A stretch of DNA of 64,000 bases from Glandiceps talaboti (GCF_964340395.1 NC_135558.1:14207501-14271500), one strand, 5' to 3'; positions 1 to 21,168 are shown, counted from the first letter of the stretch. Made by a program: numbers and translations. The notes: a model not told the origin generated them from the letters alone.

Positions 1-1021
1 TATGCCCTGACAATACAGAATAACTTACGTTAGAGGTAATTGTTGAAGAAATGTTCCCCATTTCTGTGATAGTAGGTGCCGCTTATTGTTGACCATATAG
101 TTGACTCAAGATGGACGCCTATTGTTAGACGTGTCTGATTTATATTTCAGCATCGTGCACAGGCAACTATTTGGACCACTGGACCTATAAAATTGTGTAG
201 ACCGATCATACCTGCGTATACATTGCGTATACATGAGCTGTAAACAGACGTGTCATGTCACCTTGTACAACTACCATTGTACTGCAATAGACAGCCCATA
301 CCTATAAATAGCTTGCGAGTCATTCATGGTCCTGAAACCAACCGATTACATGCTTTGGAAAACTCCGTTTACTTGTATACGCATGCTCGATCGTGAACAA
401 TACTTTTTGTTGTTTTTCGTACCTCACACCTGAGACCACTATACGTCACATGTTTTCCTTCGTATGGATTGCATCATGCAGTACTAGCTTTGCAATTGGT
501 AACGATACTAAACTCACCGTTAGCACTATGATGCAACATTGTACGTATGCCTTGGATGTAGTCGTTGGAGCATATATACTATATAACGTAACGTAATGAG
601 AGTATTTCATACATTAGACAAAAAACGGAAATCAGAAGTACTCAATGTTGATTTTTTCGAACACGCAGTTTTTATTATGATAACCAGAATACAGAACACG
701 CCTATACTATTAAACATCATATACATTTACATTCTTTAATTGCACCAAGCGGAAGCCAGTCGTCATTAGATTATGGGCTATATATCATGTATCGTACAAA
801 GCCGAACCTCGATGTGAAACAACATGATCGTTCTGGCTTCGATGTACGTCATTGAATGCATATGTGCATCCTTCTTCATGAATACACAAACATTCACATT
901 TTAGAAATATTGCCTAATTGCGAAAAAATCATTAATAACTAGTATTGCAAAATTACACCATGAAGGTAAATAGCACATGTGCGCATATTTATGGTCGATG
1001 TATGTAGGCTTTAAAAAAATA
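1..1021. other. Left flank, no gene seen
   Basis: AT-rich sequence with no open frame showing protein-like composition, no credible exon between splice sites and no recognisable repeat. Nothing can be assigned here. Confidence 0.6.
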
Positions 1022-1344
1022 TTTGGTTACGGTTACCCATCCCCACCTAGTATTTCACTGCCAACCCCAAAGTTTTCTTTTTTACGTATTTGAGAAAATC
1101 ATAATCAAGTTTGGGTGTTCGTTGGTTTGTTGTCGTTTACTCATGTATGTATCTACTCATTTGTCAGTTTATTTTATTTGTTTGTTTGTTTACTTGTATG
1201 TTTATTTTGTTTTGTTTATATTTGTAAACAGAACTAAATGAGCCTGAACTAGACACTCACAAATGAAAAACAAATATTTCAAAAATGAAATAAAAAATCC
1301 ACCTACCCACCTATTCTAAAATTGAATGTAATCGGAACCACACG
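1022..1344 (+). mobile_element. MITE-like element, copy 1
   Basis: A 323-bp segment matching 10872-11194 in length and at both ends. The left end reads TTTGGTTACGGTTACCC and the right end AATCGGAACCACACG. The ends form an imperfect terminal inverted repeat, clearest in copy 2, where GGTTCCGGTT pairs with AATCGGAACC. The interior begins with the same block in both copies (CCCCACCTAG, then CACTGCC) and has no coding capacity. It is a non-autonomous DNA element by structure; superfamily not determined. Confidence 0.6.
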
Positions 1345-1559
1345 ATATTTTTAAGGCCTTACAAAATATTTCATTAATTTTTCATTTTTTTCCAGGATAA
1401 CCAACGGGAGCAAGAAGCAAGTCCTACTTTCAGGCTCATTAAAAATACAGCAATAATACATATAATTGCATCAAGCACAAACAAACAGATGAAGTATATG
1501 ATATTACAAAATATGATTAACTATATGCAAATTACTCCTTAAACTTAGAGGTCAAGATT

Positions 1560-1991
<432 letters not shown>

Positions 1992-2679
1992 CCATTCCTC
2001 CAGCCTGTGACCCATTATCCTGAGCATTTACACCCCATGGCAAAACTCAAACACGGTAATGTTTTTTTACAGACTGTTAGTTTATTGATAAGAGAAATTA
2101 TATGAAATTACATGCGATTTCAGAATTGGTCTATACATTTACATTGTATATAGCTTCTATTTCTATACAAAGAAAATTTGTTTTAGATAAACTTGTCCCA
2201 GATATTGTATAATACAAAAATAATGAGATTTCAAAACGATGCAAAAACTAGTAATACACATTTCGTAAAAAGTAATAAATTCATCAAATTTGAATTCAAA
2301 TGTTGCTCGAATTTCCATGCTTCTAATTTGATATTTCGGCCACTCATGCAGGCAAATTGTCAATATTTGTTTTATAACATTGGACCTATTTCGTTCATGT
2401 ACAGGATAATACTCAAAGTCATTATGCCCATCCGTCGTAAAAGGTAAGGAATATTTTAGCTATACACATAATGTATATTTATAATGTGCCGATTCAGCTC
2501 ATAACGCTACGTGCTAACAGTTATTACGTATACTCCTGTATACAGTTTTTACATTCTATATACAGTTTCTTGGACTATACGAGCATGAATGGTCTATTTT
2601 ACTATTCTTTTTACTATACTTCGGTTCAATGTTAATTGGTAGAGGGTATAAGTTCACAATGTGATATCTTTTTGGTGTT

Positions 2680-3325
2680 ACACTTATTGCCTGGCTATGA
2701 TGGCACTAGCTAGACGTCTACTGTCCCAATTATGCAGCAACTATCCACAAGGCAGAAAGAGAGTGGTCCAAAATAGTTGCTACGCAACATCACGATGGGT
2801 AAAATGATGTCCATAGGCCATTTCAGTCATTGCAAACAGGAAACTGAGAATGCAGCGCCTTTGCTCAAATTGGGAGTATCATCCCACATAGTAACGTTTC
2901 TTAAGAGCTTTGTCCCTTGTAATCTGTAGAAGTGTAAATCAGGGATGTTTTTCGTATTGATTAGATATCGAGGAAAGCAGCAGTGCTCTATGATTAAACT
3001 GAGTAATTACTTATACCACGTATACACCCAAGGTATACCGTACACACAGACAGGAAGCTTGGAAAAGCCTATTAGTGCCCGAATATGGCCATGCAATAAG
3101 TGTTTCATAACACATCATATCTCAGGCACATGTTCTGTCAAGAGTCAAAAGCTATTCAACGCTAAGACTCACAAGCTACTGTTATTGTGCCCTAAAGAAA
3201 ATGGAAAACGTATTTTGTCCTAGATCCTTTGTATGCAAATTTAGGTCACTATGGTTCCATACCATGTGATATGGTTGAAACCAATCACTGAAGGCTGTAT
3301 GAAAACGATATGTTGGAAATTAGAA
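2680..3325 (+). repeat. Dispersed repeat, copy downstream of TRAF gene A
   Basis: Begins ACACTTATTGCCTGGC (2680) and contains the inverted counterpart GCCATGCAATAAGTGT (3088-3103), giving a 16-bp TIR with one mismatch. Homology to 4891-5290 continues past the right TIR: both copies share ATAAC-CATCA, TATGCAAATT and GAGGCTGT/AAGGCTGT-TGAAAACG blocks. The two copies lie on either side of the last TRAF-A exon in the same orientation. About 2100-2680 to the left shows nothing recognisable. Confidence 0.6.
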
Positions 3326-3398
3326 TAGTGACTAAATGGTTGTGAAATCTACGGTCTTACATGTTTCATGAAAACATGTTTTAATATTGACCAGTTGT

Positions 3399-9515
<6,117 letters not shown>

Positions 9516-9784
9516 AACTAACCATCGGGAATGCAGGATACTTTACTTATGATACCTGGGCCGCTGTGTTCAGTCCAAAGTCACTTTACTGGTACACGAA
9601 AATAATGAAAGGAATTTGCTGTGTTTCGTTTAAATGAACCAATCACAATTTCTAAATTTACCGCCAAGTCTCTTGCATTGAATGACGGGTAACGTTGAAC
9701 GGGGATTCCCGAACTTCCGTGAGTGTCCACATGTTGTGCACATGAATTTCTGTTTACAATTAGAACACTTCGTTCCGTCATTAG
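9516..9784. other. 5' flank of TRAF gene A
   Basis: No TATA box or clear 5' UTR exon was identified. The short minus-strand open frame at 9581-9781 has no recognisable domain and is not continuous with gene A. Confidence 0.4.
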
Positions 9785-10868
9785 ATTAGACTGAATGCCT
9801 TTTGTAAGGACGAAGGCTTTAGATTTTCGCTCTTACTCACAATTGTTCAGCAGACCATGTGCGATTAGTTATGTTTGAATTACAAAATATATTGAATTTG
9901 AAGTATGCATTTTGAACATATTTACTTAAAATCATCATTTATGCAAATGAGTCATTGACTAAAAGCAACACTACCAAATTTTATGTGGCTGATGGACTGT
10001 TATCATCAATGTATGTACCAAATTGTGTTAAGTTGCAGAGTGAATTCTTAAGATATAGCATAATTACTAAACTCTTTAATTATGCAAATGACTCATTAAA
10101 ACTAGGCTTTATTAGACATGCATACCCGGGTATCATGAATATATGTATCAAATTATATAGCACTTGAAGCGTGCACTCTTCATACATGGCCTAATTACTG
10201 AAAATTATTAATTGTGCATATTATTCATTAAAACTAACAGCTACATCAACGAGCTTTTCAGGAAGTGATTTGATTGAATTATGTACCAAGAAGCATGCAT
10301 TCTTAAGATATGATCTTATAAATATAAAATAATTAATTATGCATATGAGTCATTAGAACTACAAGCTGTATTATCAAACTTTTTATGACAAATGTACTTT
10401 TTTGTCATCATTGTACGTGTATCCGATTATAATGAATTTGAAGCATGCATTCTTAAGATATAGCTTAATTACTAAAAAATATTAATTATGCAAATTACTC
10501 ACTAATATGCGTGGGATTTTTATCAAAATCTTATCATTTCTAGCTATTATGCAAGGAAACGTGAACTAAATTCCGTTTGAATTATGATGTGGTATATACA
10601 TTGATGATAACAAAGTGCATTTGTGCTCCAAGTTTGCTAATGTAGCTCTGAGTTGTAGTGAGCCATTTGCATAATTAATGACTTTCAGTAATTAAGCTAT
10701 ATCTTAAGAAAGCACACTTCAAATAAAATATAATTCAAACATAACAACGTCGACATGTCTTGAAAAGCTTATTAATGTAGCTGTTAGCTTTAATGAGTCA
10801 GTTGCATTATTAATAATTTTAGCTATATAGTTTGGTACATGCATTCATGATAAGGCCTAGAGGAAAAA
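9785..10868 (+). repeat. Array of AT-rich monomers in opposed orientations
   Basis: Starts near an imperfect hairpin (GCCTT-TTGTAAGGACG-AAGGC, about 9798-9818). Monomers of roughly 110-180 bp follow, carrying GCATTCTTAAGATATAGC, an ATTACTAAA block and TTATGCAAATGACTCATTA. From about 10610 the monomers are inverted (AATTAAGCTATATCTTAAGA), so the locus is a large imperfect foldback. The same monomers occur at 1560-1800 and 44600-44890. Adjacent to copy 2 of the MITE at 10872. Confidence 0.65.
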
Positions 10869-10871
10869 AGT

Positions 10872-11194
10872 TGTTTGGTTCCGGTTTCCCGACCCCACCT
10901 AGTTTTTCACTGCCGACCCTAATTTCTTCTACATGTTCGAGAAAAATAATGATAAAATCGTGAAAATTGAGAGGTCTCGCCAGAAATAGTGGACGCGGAA
11001 ACTGACACCAATTAATAAAAAGACAATAAAAAAATGTTCTTCAAATCTGTAATTACCATTAATAAAGGAGACCATTTGGAAAACATATAACTACCTGACC
11101 TAAAATCTCACACCAGAAAAAAATATATAATAAAATAAAATAAAAAATCTACCGTCCAACCTATTCTAAAATTGAATGTAATCGGAACCACACG
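10872..11194 (+). mobile_element. MITE-like element, copy 2
   Basis: 323 bp, same length and ends as 1022-1344. The left end is TTTGGTTCCGGTTTCCC and the right end AATCGGAACCACACG, forming an imperfect TIR. No coding capacity. An (AGAC)n run lies just to the right at about 11378-11402; the rest of 11195-11559 shows nothing else. Confidence 0.6.
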
Positions 11195-11559
11195 TTTTTT
11201 TATTAGAGCGCAAGTTATTACAGGGCTCAAGTTTCTCCTAAAGCTTATTGATGTATACGACAGTCAGACTGGCAGACAGTCAGTTAGACATACAGAGATA
11301 AGCAAAGACAGAGAGGCAGAGTGAGAAGGATATGTATATAACCAGTAACAGACTGAAAGGAGACAGACATACAGGCAGATAGACAGACAGACAGACAGAC
11401 AGATGAACATACGTGATGACCATTGCATCATTCTTTGCTCTCATAACAAGACTCACCCAAGACCTTTAAAGTATAAAGTTATTCTCCTCAAAAGGAAATA
11501 TAAAGGTTGTCAGTTTTGCTATTAACGACAAAACAATTTTATATATACTCGACCCTCCA

Positions 11560-11993
11560 TACTCTGTTATTCATATGAAATGGGTGCCGCTAACTTACCC
11601 TTACAGAAACACTAGATTCATATCTGTCAAACGGACACACGATATGTCCTCGCAACAGTATTCTATGATTCGGGGAAAAAAACGTTCACAGGAAATGTAA
11701 AATCAAAATGTAAATGAAACAATGTGTTTAAAAGATTCAATGATTTCGATTTTCACAACTTTTCGTTTAAATGTTTGATTTGAAGGGGGTCATTATATAA
11801 TTATCATCTATCCATTTCAAATGCTGTTGCCGGTATGAAGATATGTCGAAATGCCAAAATTTAGTGATTTATGTATTAAATATATCATAGAATACTGTTG
11901 CGAGGACATATCGTGTGTCCGTTTGACATATATGAATCTAGTGTTTCAGTAAGGGTAAGTTAGCGGCACCCATTTCATATGAATAACAAAGTA
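11560..11993. mobile_element. Foldback element with 110-bp inverted arms
   Basis: Left arm 11560-11669 and right arm 11884-11993 are inverted copies of equal length with only a few mismatches and no gaps. They include ATGAAATGGGTGCCGCTAAC and its complement. The spacer is about 214 bp. The outer ends are TACTCTGTTATTC and GAATAACAAAGTA, which could reflect a TA target site. No open frame inside. It lies in the intergenic space between TRAF genes A and B. Confidence 0.8.
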
Positions 11994-12128
11994 GAAAAGT
12001 AGAACTTGCGATCAATTTACAAATACTCTCAATTTATTTTAAATGTATTGATTTATTGCATCAAACAAGCAGCGTACAATACATCATAAAGATCAAACGC
12101 TCCCAGCAAAAAGTTCTTTTAAGCAAAC

Positions 12129-12189
12129 GTATGTATGTATGTATGTATGTATGTATGTATGTATGTATGTATGTATGTATGTGTTTGTG

Positions 12190-12221
<32 letters not shown>

Positions 12222-12256
12222 TGTATGTATGTATGTATGTATGTATGTATGTATGT
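12129..12256. repeat. (ATGT)n microsatellite
   Basis: Tetranucleotide run interrupted once near 12181-12192. All the YVCM-type and HTYI-type open frames across it are artefacts. Confidence 0.95.
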
Positions 12257-12804
12257 GTAATAATAATCGAAATAGGTCAAGTGAAACTATATGCATGACC
12301 AAAACTATTCAAATCAATAACAACACACATTCCTCTGGGAGTATATGTGCAAAAGTATAACACTCTTACGAAAATGCGAAATTAACCATTCTACAGTGAC
12401 ATTATCATAAAAGATGACAAGTTAGATATACAAAATTGACAGGTACTTTCACCATGAATATACATGATTTCAGATTACAAGGTCAAGTTTTTTCCGAATA
12501 CTGTTAACACATATTTACCTGTGATTACATAGTTCCGTGTACTTGATCTCGGTTTCTAAATTTAAGCCAAGATTAACGTTTGTGTGAAATTTAACAACTA
12601 TCTGCCACTGTTATCTAAATGTATTTTTTCTAAAATCAAACCACTTTGTTATTATATTACTGAACTTAAACACTTTTGTTAAGAGAACTCGACTGCACAC
12701 CGCACATGTTTATGATATTTGTCCGGTATTTGGGGATTTCAAACAAGGGTTTTATGAGAAAAACCTTTGTGATGACATACCCAATTTCGTTTGTCTTGAC
12801 AAAT

Positions 12805-13312
12805 CAATATACAGCAATGTTCGACCAACTGTACCTCTTAGCAATCTCAGGGTGCCTACAACTACCTGCTGTACTAGCAGCAAGTTTCTCTATTGATCAC
12901 AGTGTAATCTTTCACTCCCTGATGTTTAATTAGTGTACATTTCACCAGTGGTGTTTTAAAAAGAGTCTTTGGGATAGCGACACTGTGGGATATCTAATCT
13001 GGTAAAATAAACAAATTTGATGTTGTATTGTGTTCTAGATGCTAATTTAGCATCAAATGTTGGAGTTGTTTGTTTACCGCCTGAGTGAAGTAAGTGAGTG
13101 AGTGAGTGAGTGAGTGAGTGAGTGTATGTATGTGTGTCATGTTATTTGTGTATTGACTAGCCAGCCTTGGTGTTATCAACAATTTGTTTACAATTAAACA
13201 TCAGGGAGTGTAAGATTAGCTGTGAGAAAATTAATAGAGAAACTTGCTGTTAGTAGGTACTTTTAGCACAGCTCGAAACAGGCTTACACTTGGTCGAAAA
13301 TTGTTGTATGTG
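12805..13312. mobile_element. Imperfect foldback element
   Basis: Left arm about 12805-12931 and right arm about 13194-13312 are inverted imperfect copies. CAGCAAGTTTCTCTATT near 12880 pairs with AATAGAGAAACTTGCTG near 13235, and CTCCCTGATGTTTAAT pairs with ATTAAACATCAGGGAG. A GAGT run (about 13089-13123) lies in the loop. The open frame 12676-12933 is not protein-like. Confidence 0.6.
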
Positions 13313-13748
13313 TACAAAAGGCAGAGCTAAGTTTCACTAGACCTTACTTCAAGCTTTTTTAGGATAGGCTACATATACTTCACCATGGAATAAACACTAC
13401 ATAAGTGAACGTTAGATCAGTCTGCTAAACAACCTTGGTCATTCAAGATAAATCAAAATGTCTTCTTTATATGTACATGCACTGCACTAGTAAGGATGTT
13501 GTTAAAGGTATTAATCTCAATGTGAACAATGATTTATTACACCGTGTGTTGTATTTGTTAGTTGAACAAAAATACACCTCAATCTATATAATATACCCAA
13601 CACCTCAAGATTAAATAGAAGTTCACACACATAATTCAAAAAAATTGAATAACATGTAAAAAGATGATACATTGATTCACTTTGACCTTGAAAGTCAAAA
13701 GGCAATACATTTTGTTCTTGTAGTTCATCTGTTTATGAAATACACGGT

Positions 13749-16177
13749 CTAGATCGTGTCATTCGTGTCAACCTTCACTAAGATGTATGCTACATCATTT
13801 TTCACGTACGCATACCTACTATCACTTAATTGTGACAATGACATGAATACGGGACACCCACTGACGATATTCATATCTTGAGATGGCCGTTTGGATAAAT
13901 CAGATTTCGGATCAGGTCGAAAATTATCAATAAGATGTTTCGTGTTGTTCTGATCTACCCACATGAATGTGATGTTTTGGCGAAATGGCCAACTTAAGAC
14001 ATCGTCTGAGGGACCCTTCATTATGACTAAGAAAAGAGATACATAGTTGTCCTTGCCTATGCCATCACCATTTAGGTACATTCGAGCGCACATTTTGTAG
14101 CCATGGCTACCGCTATAAAAACAATGACTGTGTATCCATAGATGTTTGCCAGAGATGGAGTCTTGGCGTTGATTTTTAAAGTCGGCAATCTTCCACACCA
14201 GCATACCATTAAAAGACTCTTTGATTAGGTGTTGTATCCATTCATCTGTTGAATCCTAGAACAATGCAGAGTTTGACAATATTTATAGTGTATCTGTTCA
14301 CTAAACACTTATACCTTTTGAATAGAGTTTTCCCTCAATAGACAAATATTGGGTAAACAATTGAGTTGGTCTAATGAAGGTTTGCGTGCAGTTTCTCTAT
14401 TTACAATTAATACTTTCAGTGGCAACACGGCGAAATGAATACAAATATCATGGGAAGTTTACATGTAGTGGAATAATAACTAGGAAAAATGGAAGGCCGA
14501 CCGGCAGACGTTATTTCTGTATGTGGTAATAACAAACGTTTCTTTAAAAAGCCTCAAGTGTGGAAGAATATAGCCAGGCCGTATGTACTGTACGATCAGT
14601 GTCCATGCAACAAAGAGTTATTTGCCTCCAAACACGATGATTACTATATTCCCACATGCATGTATGTACACGTAGTATTTAAATTTAGCATTCATTACCT
14701 TGCTGATACAGTCGTTCATCAAATGATGCTCTCTGTTCTTGCGGAATATTTTCATTTTACATTTGGGCCCATCACATACCATTTCTTCATATGGACATTC
14801 ATCTGCATGTTTCTGAAAACGGAAATAAAGTAAAACAACAAAAATGAAAATACATAAGTGCTGGGGATATATCTTTGGACTTTGCACTCAGATACTTGAG
14901 CTATTAACAAATGGACGACATTCTTTAGATTCTGTGGCCAAATAGGTCAATATTTCAACATATCTATCTCGGTTATTTAAATGAACGTACCTTTGTATGA
15001 CTTTCATGTTATAATAACTTGAGTATGAATTAAAAGATAAAAAAGGGTTACAGTTATTGAGCTGATAAACTCATTCCAGGAAATTTAAGTCAAAGTTGAT
15101 TATCACGAGGTCAAGATTAAAACATCTTTATATTTCATAACATAAAAGTGATATCGATCAAGTTGAAGAACTACTTTTCAGAGATACAAGACTGTAATCG
15201 AGTCACTAAATATTGATAAGTACACCACGTGGACATATAAGGTTGAACATTTTGATTCACATGTACTATACAACGTTATAAATATATTGAAAATACCTTC
15301 AACAAAATATAATTCCTTTAATATTAGGATGTAACTGTCGTTTTATACTGACACCCATTTCAAGTTTTTTTTATCTCAATGCAGAATTCATAAAATTGAA
15401 CTACAATGTGCACTAACAAAAATATGCTTTTTTATGTATATGTAACTGCTAATACCGGTACACTTCCATAAATATTTATAGGCACAAAGGAACTAGTGTA
15501 GCTTGTAGCCAATTGAGGTCTGCCCTGCTATACCCATCGATATCCATATTTAAGTATCACTAGTACTGGTACTAGGTCTGTACCTATGGCAATATAATGT
15601 CATCTTATATCACCGGAAGAAAAAGATGTAAAAGGTAATCTTCATTCATACCTTATCATACATGGTATATGGTCCTTTCCATGGGCATGCATCATTGTGA
15701 CAAGGTACATTGTATTTGAGCATATCTCGCTCAGATCCTCGGTCTCGAAAGATCTATGAATGAAGATAAAAAAAACACAATTATATGTTTATTTATCGAC
15801 AATACCTAATGGCAGGAAAAATGTTTATGGAGTGTTTGTTCTACTCGGTATCAAAGACATACTTGGCATACTGTATTATGTATAATTATCTCAATTTCCA
15901 GGCTTAGTATGGAAATGGTATCAAATTGCATCGACCTTTGTCAAAGGTAATGTCTGTAGCATGTGTAACAGGTTCGAAGAGTGGTTACACTTCCTACAAA
16001 GCGCATATATTCGAACAATTACTAATACCTACAACATAATAAGGACTTTGAAAATCACATCAATCATACGCTGCAACGAGAAATGAAGCGCAACATATAG
16101 CCATGAGGAAATAGTGCAATAATTAAAATCATAATTAAATGGGGAGGGCAAAATAATACCACAGAGCTATTTACTGA

Positions 16178-16227
<50 letters not shown>

Positions 16228-16371
16228 TAATACCCTGACTAGTAAACTCCATACATATGTGTACAAGACTCAAGTAGGACAACCTATGACTTAACTATAA
16301 CCTTTATAGTATTTCATTGCCTGTTTACTGATATTACTGACATGTAAGACTAGTACCACAGGGATCTATTT

Positions 16372-16414
<43 letters not shown>

Positions 16415-16573
16415 GCAACATTATACCCAGACTGGTAAACTCCATATGTGCATAAGTAGGACGACCTATGGCCTAACTATAACCTTTATTGTATCTCATT
16501 GCCTGTTCAATGATACTATTGACATATAAGACTAGTACCACAGGGATCTATCTAATAATATTAATAACAACCA

Positions 16574-16608
<35 letters not shown>

Positions 16609-17780
16609 TTATACCCTGACTGGTAAACTCCATATGTGCACAAGTAGGACAACCTATGACTTATTAACTATAACCTTTATTGTATTTCATGTCCTGTTCA
16701 CTGATACTATTGACATATAAGACTAGTACCACAGGGATCTATCTAATAATAATAAAAAAATCAACAACAAAAACAACAACAACATTATACCCATACTCGT
16801 AAACTCCATATGTGCACAAGTAGGACAACCTATGACTTATAAACTATAACCTTTATTGTATTTCATTTCCTGTTCACTGATACTATTGACATATAAGACT
16901 GTGACAACAGCTGTCACATGTCTAGTTGGTATGCTTAAAATAGAACATCCCGACTAAATTCTAGTATAGCATATCATATTTGCATATCAATTGTGAAAAC
17001 ACTATCATGAGTGTTTGCACAGTCAAAATATAATCCAGACCAATTTTACAATTTTAAGACGAATTTATATGAAGTTAATTTTGTTTTCCCCTACCTTGTC
17101 TTTCTTCAGAGGTGTTAAAACACCTTCTCGTAAGCAACCTCCACATACCAGAGTTTGTACACTGCACAAAATGAAAAAAGGACATTGTCAGAGAGTTCAA
17201 GTTCCCATGGTCCCTCTGTATAATCGTACTACTACTATTATAATTGTCATATGCTTTTTAAAAAACCGCATTTTATAATGAAACTTGAATGAGACAAAGG
17301 TGCGAAACCTGTCTCGGTATATTCCGTCGACATGTTGTTTTTCTCTACACACGAAGGGGTGTCATTGTCCTGGACCATTAGTAATGCAAGACACCGTGAC
17401 GTATGCCTAGGGCCGATTAACCGAACGAGAATTGGAAATGTCGTATGGTAAATAGAAAATGCCTATGAAGTTTGCAATTTTAACAAAGCATGAGCTTGTA
17501 TCGCTCTAAAAGCAAATGGCAAATGTAAGGTCCCTTTGGAATAATCTAAGTAATGCGACATTCCAACATCAAACAAATATGTTCAGACGTCTTTGGTGTA
17601 AGGGAATGGTTAGGAATACCCCCGGCGAATACCTCACCTGTCATTGTAGTTTTCAATATGTTTTCCACAAATTCTATGACCACAGCTGAGCTGTTGTGGA
17701 TCTCGTAGGATTTTCTCACAGCGGATGCATAGATAATAATGGGTAGTAGCTGGCATCATGTCTGGTAAGGTGCTGGACAT
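13749..17780 (-). CDS. TRAF gene B: shortened RING/zf/MATH protein without coiled coil
   Basis: Member of the TRAF cluster. Five exons read leftward: 17780-17638, 17161-17095, 15753-15652, 14812-14699, 14255-13749, joined in phase into about 310 aa. The RING has CIRC, CGHRIC then GKH, so the usual sixth ligand Cys is His, and exon 2 gives VCGGC. Exon 3 keeps the TRAF pattern (PCHNDACPWKG). Exon 4 is one 38-aa zinc-finger exon against 55 aa in A and C. The last exon goes almost directly into the MATH domain (NGMLVWKI, YKMCARMYLNGDGIGK, WPFRQNITFMW). Counterparts of exons 5 and 6 and the whole coiled coil are missing. A trimerisation-poor, possibly dominant-negative or MATH-only adaptor is inference. 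The first in-frame ATG is 17780; an out-of-frame ATG with a good context (AAAATGG) lies upstream near 17839. Confidence 0.85.
14699..14812 (-). CDS. TRAF gene B exon 4 (single short zf-TRAF exon)
   Basis: Acceptor GTTTTCAG|AAACATGC, donor AGCAAG|GTAATG, phase 0 on both sides, 38 codons. It retains HADECPYEEMVC and KCKMKIFRKNREHHLMNDC, so one TRAF-type finger looks complete. The second half of the equivalent 55-codon exon in genes A and C is absent. Confidence 0.8.
16158..16905. repeat. Composite tandem repeat: ~190-bp unit with embedded (AAC)n
   Basis: Four tandem copies of a unit made of TACCACAGGGATCTAT, a variable AAC run, TTATACCC-GACTGGTAAAC, AGTAGGAC-ACCTATG and CTATAACCTTTATTGTAT. The AAC run differs in length in each copy, and the last copy is cut off after GACATATAAGACT. 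It lies in intron 2 of TRAF gene B. The poly-leucine open frame on the minus strand is an artefact. Confidence 0.85.
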
Positions 17781-18815
17781 GCTTACTGGTAGCAGTGTGT
17801 TGTTTGTGCACAACAAATACGTCGTTGAGAGTCGCCATTTTGAATTATCTTGGATGTAAATGTGAGCAAAGCTCACGGCGTTAGTTGCGGACTCCCATAG
17901 ATGACATAATTGGTGCTAATTAATGAATATAAATGTTTAAGAATGCTTTTCTCACAAGGGAGTATGATTTGGCTGAGTCGAACGTGATGATCTGTCTTTC
18001 AAACTGCGCAGTACGAAAGCCCCATTCAATGTATCCAACCCGGCCTGTTGAGCAAAAAGACAGACAAACAGACATATCTAGGTTATATAGGAAAACTCAA
18101 AAGGAGCGTCATATGACGATGTCACTCCCTATGTTTATGATAGTTTTCACACACGGTGGTACAAACATACTTTTAAATGTTAAGTGTGCTATGCTGGCTC
18201 CTGGATCGATGTTCTCCTCGACCGGCAGATGTGACATCAAGTTCAAGTGCTCGCTCTTACCTTTGTAGTTCGATATGAGTTACAATATATTAGTAGTATT
18301 TTAGATTTTTTCAATTGACATAGATTATGCTCCAGTCACAAAAATATAACAGTGCCGTTCCAATGAATATCAAGGTATAACAAATGGTGAATTTACATTC
18401 TAGGTTGTACGGGTTAAGGGTTATCGACGTTGGCCGATTGCCAATGTAAAATCACTGCTATAAATGGGAGGGGTACTGTACTGGTGTACTGGTGGTGGCT
18501 AATATGTCTACATACAGCTTGTAAGACCGTCACCATAGAATGTTTGTAATCATAAATTAAAACAAACAACTGTGTTTTCAACCAATCCTAGCTATTATAT
18601 AGGCAAACCGTACGTATGAGCCACATTTCTGTCATAGAAATATGGTTTAATAACGCCCCCACCCCCCGGGGGGGGGGGCTACTATGGCAAGCCGTTCAGG
18701 CCAACAGTATTATTTTATTTCAGCTGTAGTATCTTATATTGTTCGTAGTTACAAACTAATTTTAACCGTGTATGTGTAGTTTTTTCCTTTCCATCTTTAT
18801 TCCATGTTAACATTA

Positions 18816-18819
<4 letters not shown>
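17781..18819. other. 5' flank of TRAF gene B and intergenic DNA
   Basis: No further gene was recognised. It contains a C-rich/G-rich run at about 18655-18679 (C6 followed by G11) that can form a hairpin. Its length may be unreliable in assembly. Confidence 0.5.
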
Positions 18820-20865
<2,046 letters not shown>

Positions 20866-20866
20866 A

Positions 20867-20913
<47 letters not shown>

Positions 20914-20951
20914 CAATCAATCAATCAATCAATCAAGCAAGCAGTCAGTAG

Positions 20952-20987
<36 letters not shown>

Positions 20988-21015
20988 CCAACCAACCAAC
21001 CAACCAACCAACCAA
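20866..21015. repeat. (TCAA)n / (CCAA)n microsatellite
   Basis: Long TCAA-type tetranucleotide run with a short interruption at about 20932-20953, passing into CCAA at about 20988. Confidence 0.95.
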
Positions 21016-21168
21016 TCAGTACATCAATGCAAGTAGAAGACTAGAAATTGAATAAGTCAGTCCTGAAATCTGAAAATCAGATTCTGTTGAAATTGTAATT
21101 ATTGTTCAAATTTGTCCGATGTGGTCATCACCGAATGAGGTGTCAAAACTAACAGTCAGTTTATTAGG

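Noticed and set aside
9581-9781. 66-codon minus-strand frame upstream of TRAF-A
   Set aside because: Not in phase with the RING exon and no domain; probably chance in the 5' flank.
12056-12360. Frames rich in Met-Tyr-Val-Cys or His-Thr-Tyr-Ile
   Set aside because: Translation of an ATGT microsatellite.
17781-17876. Longer N-terminus for TRAF gene B
   Set aside because: The extension begins at GTG, not ATG; the first in-frame ATG is at 17780.
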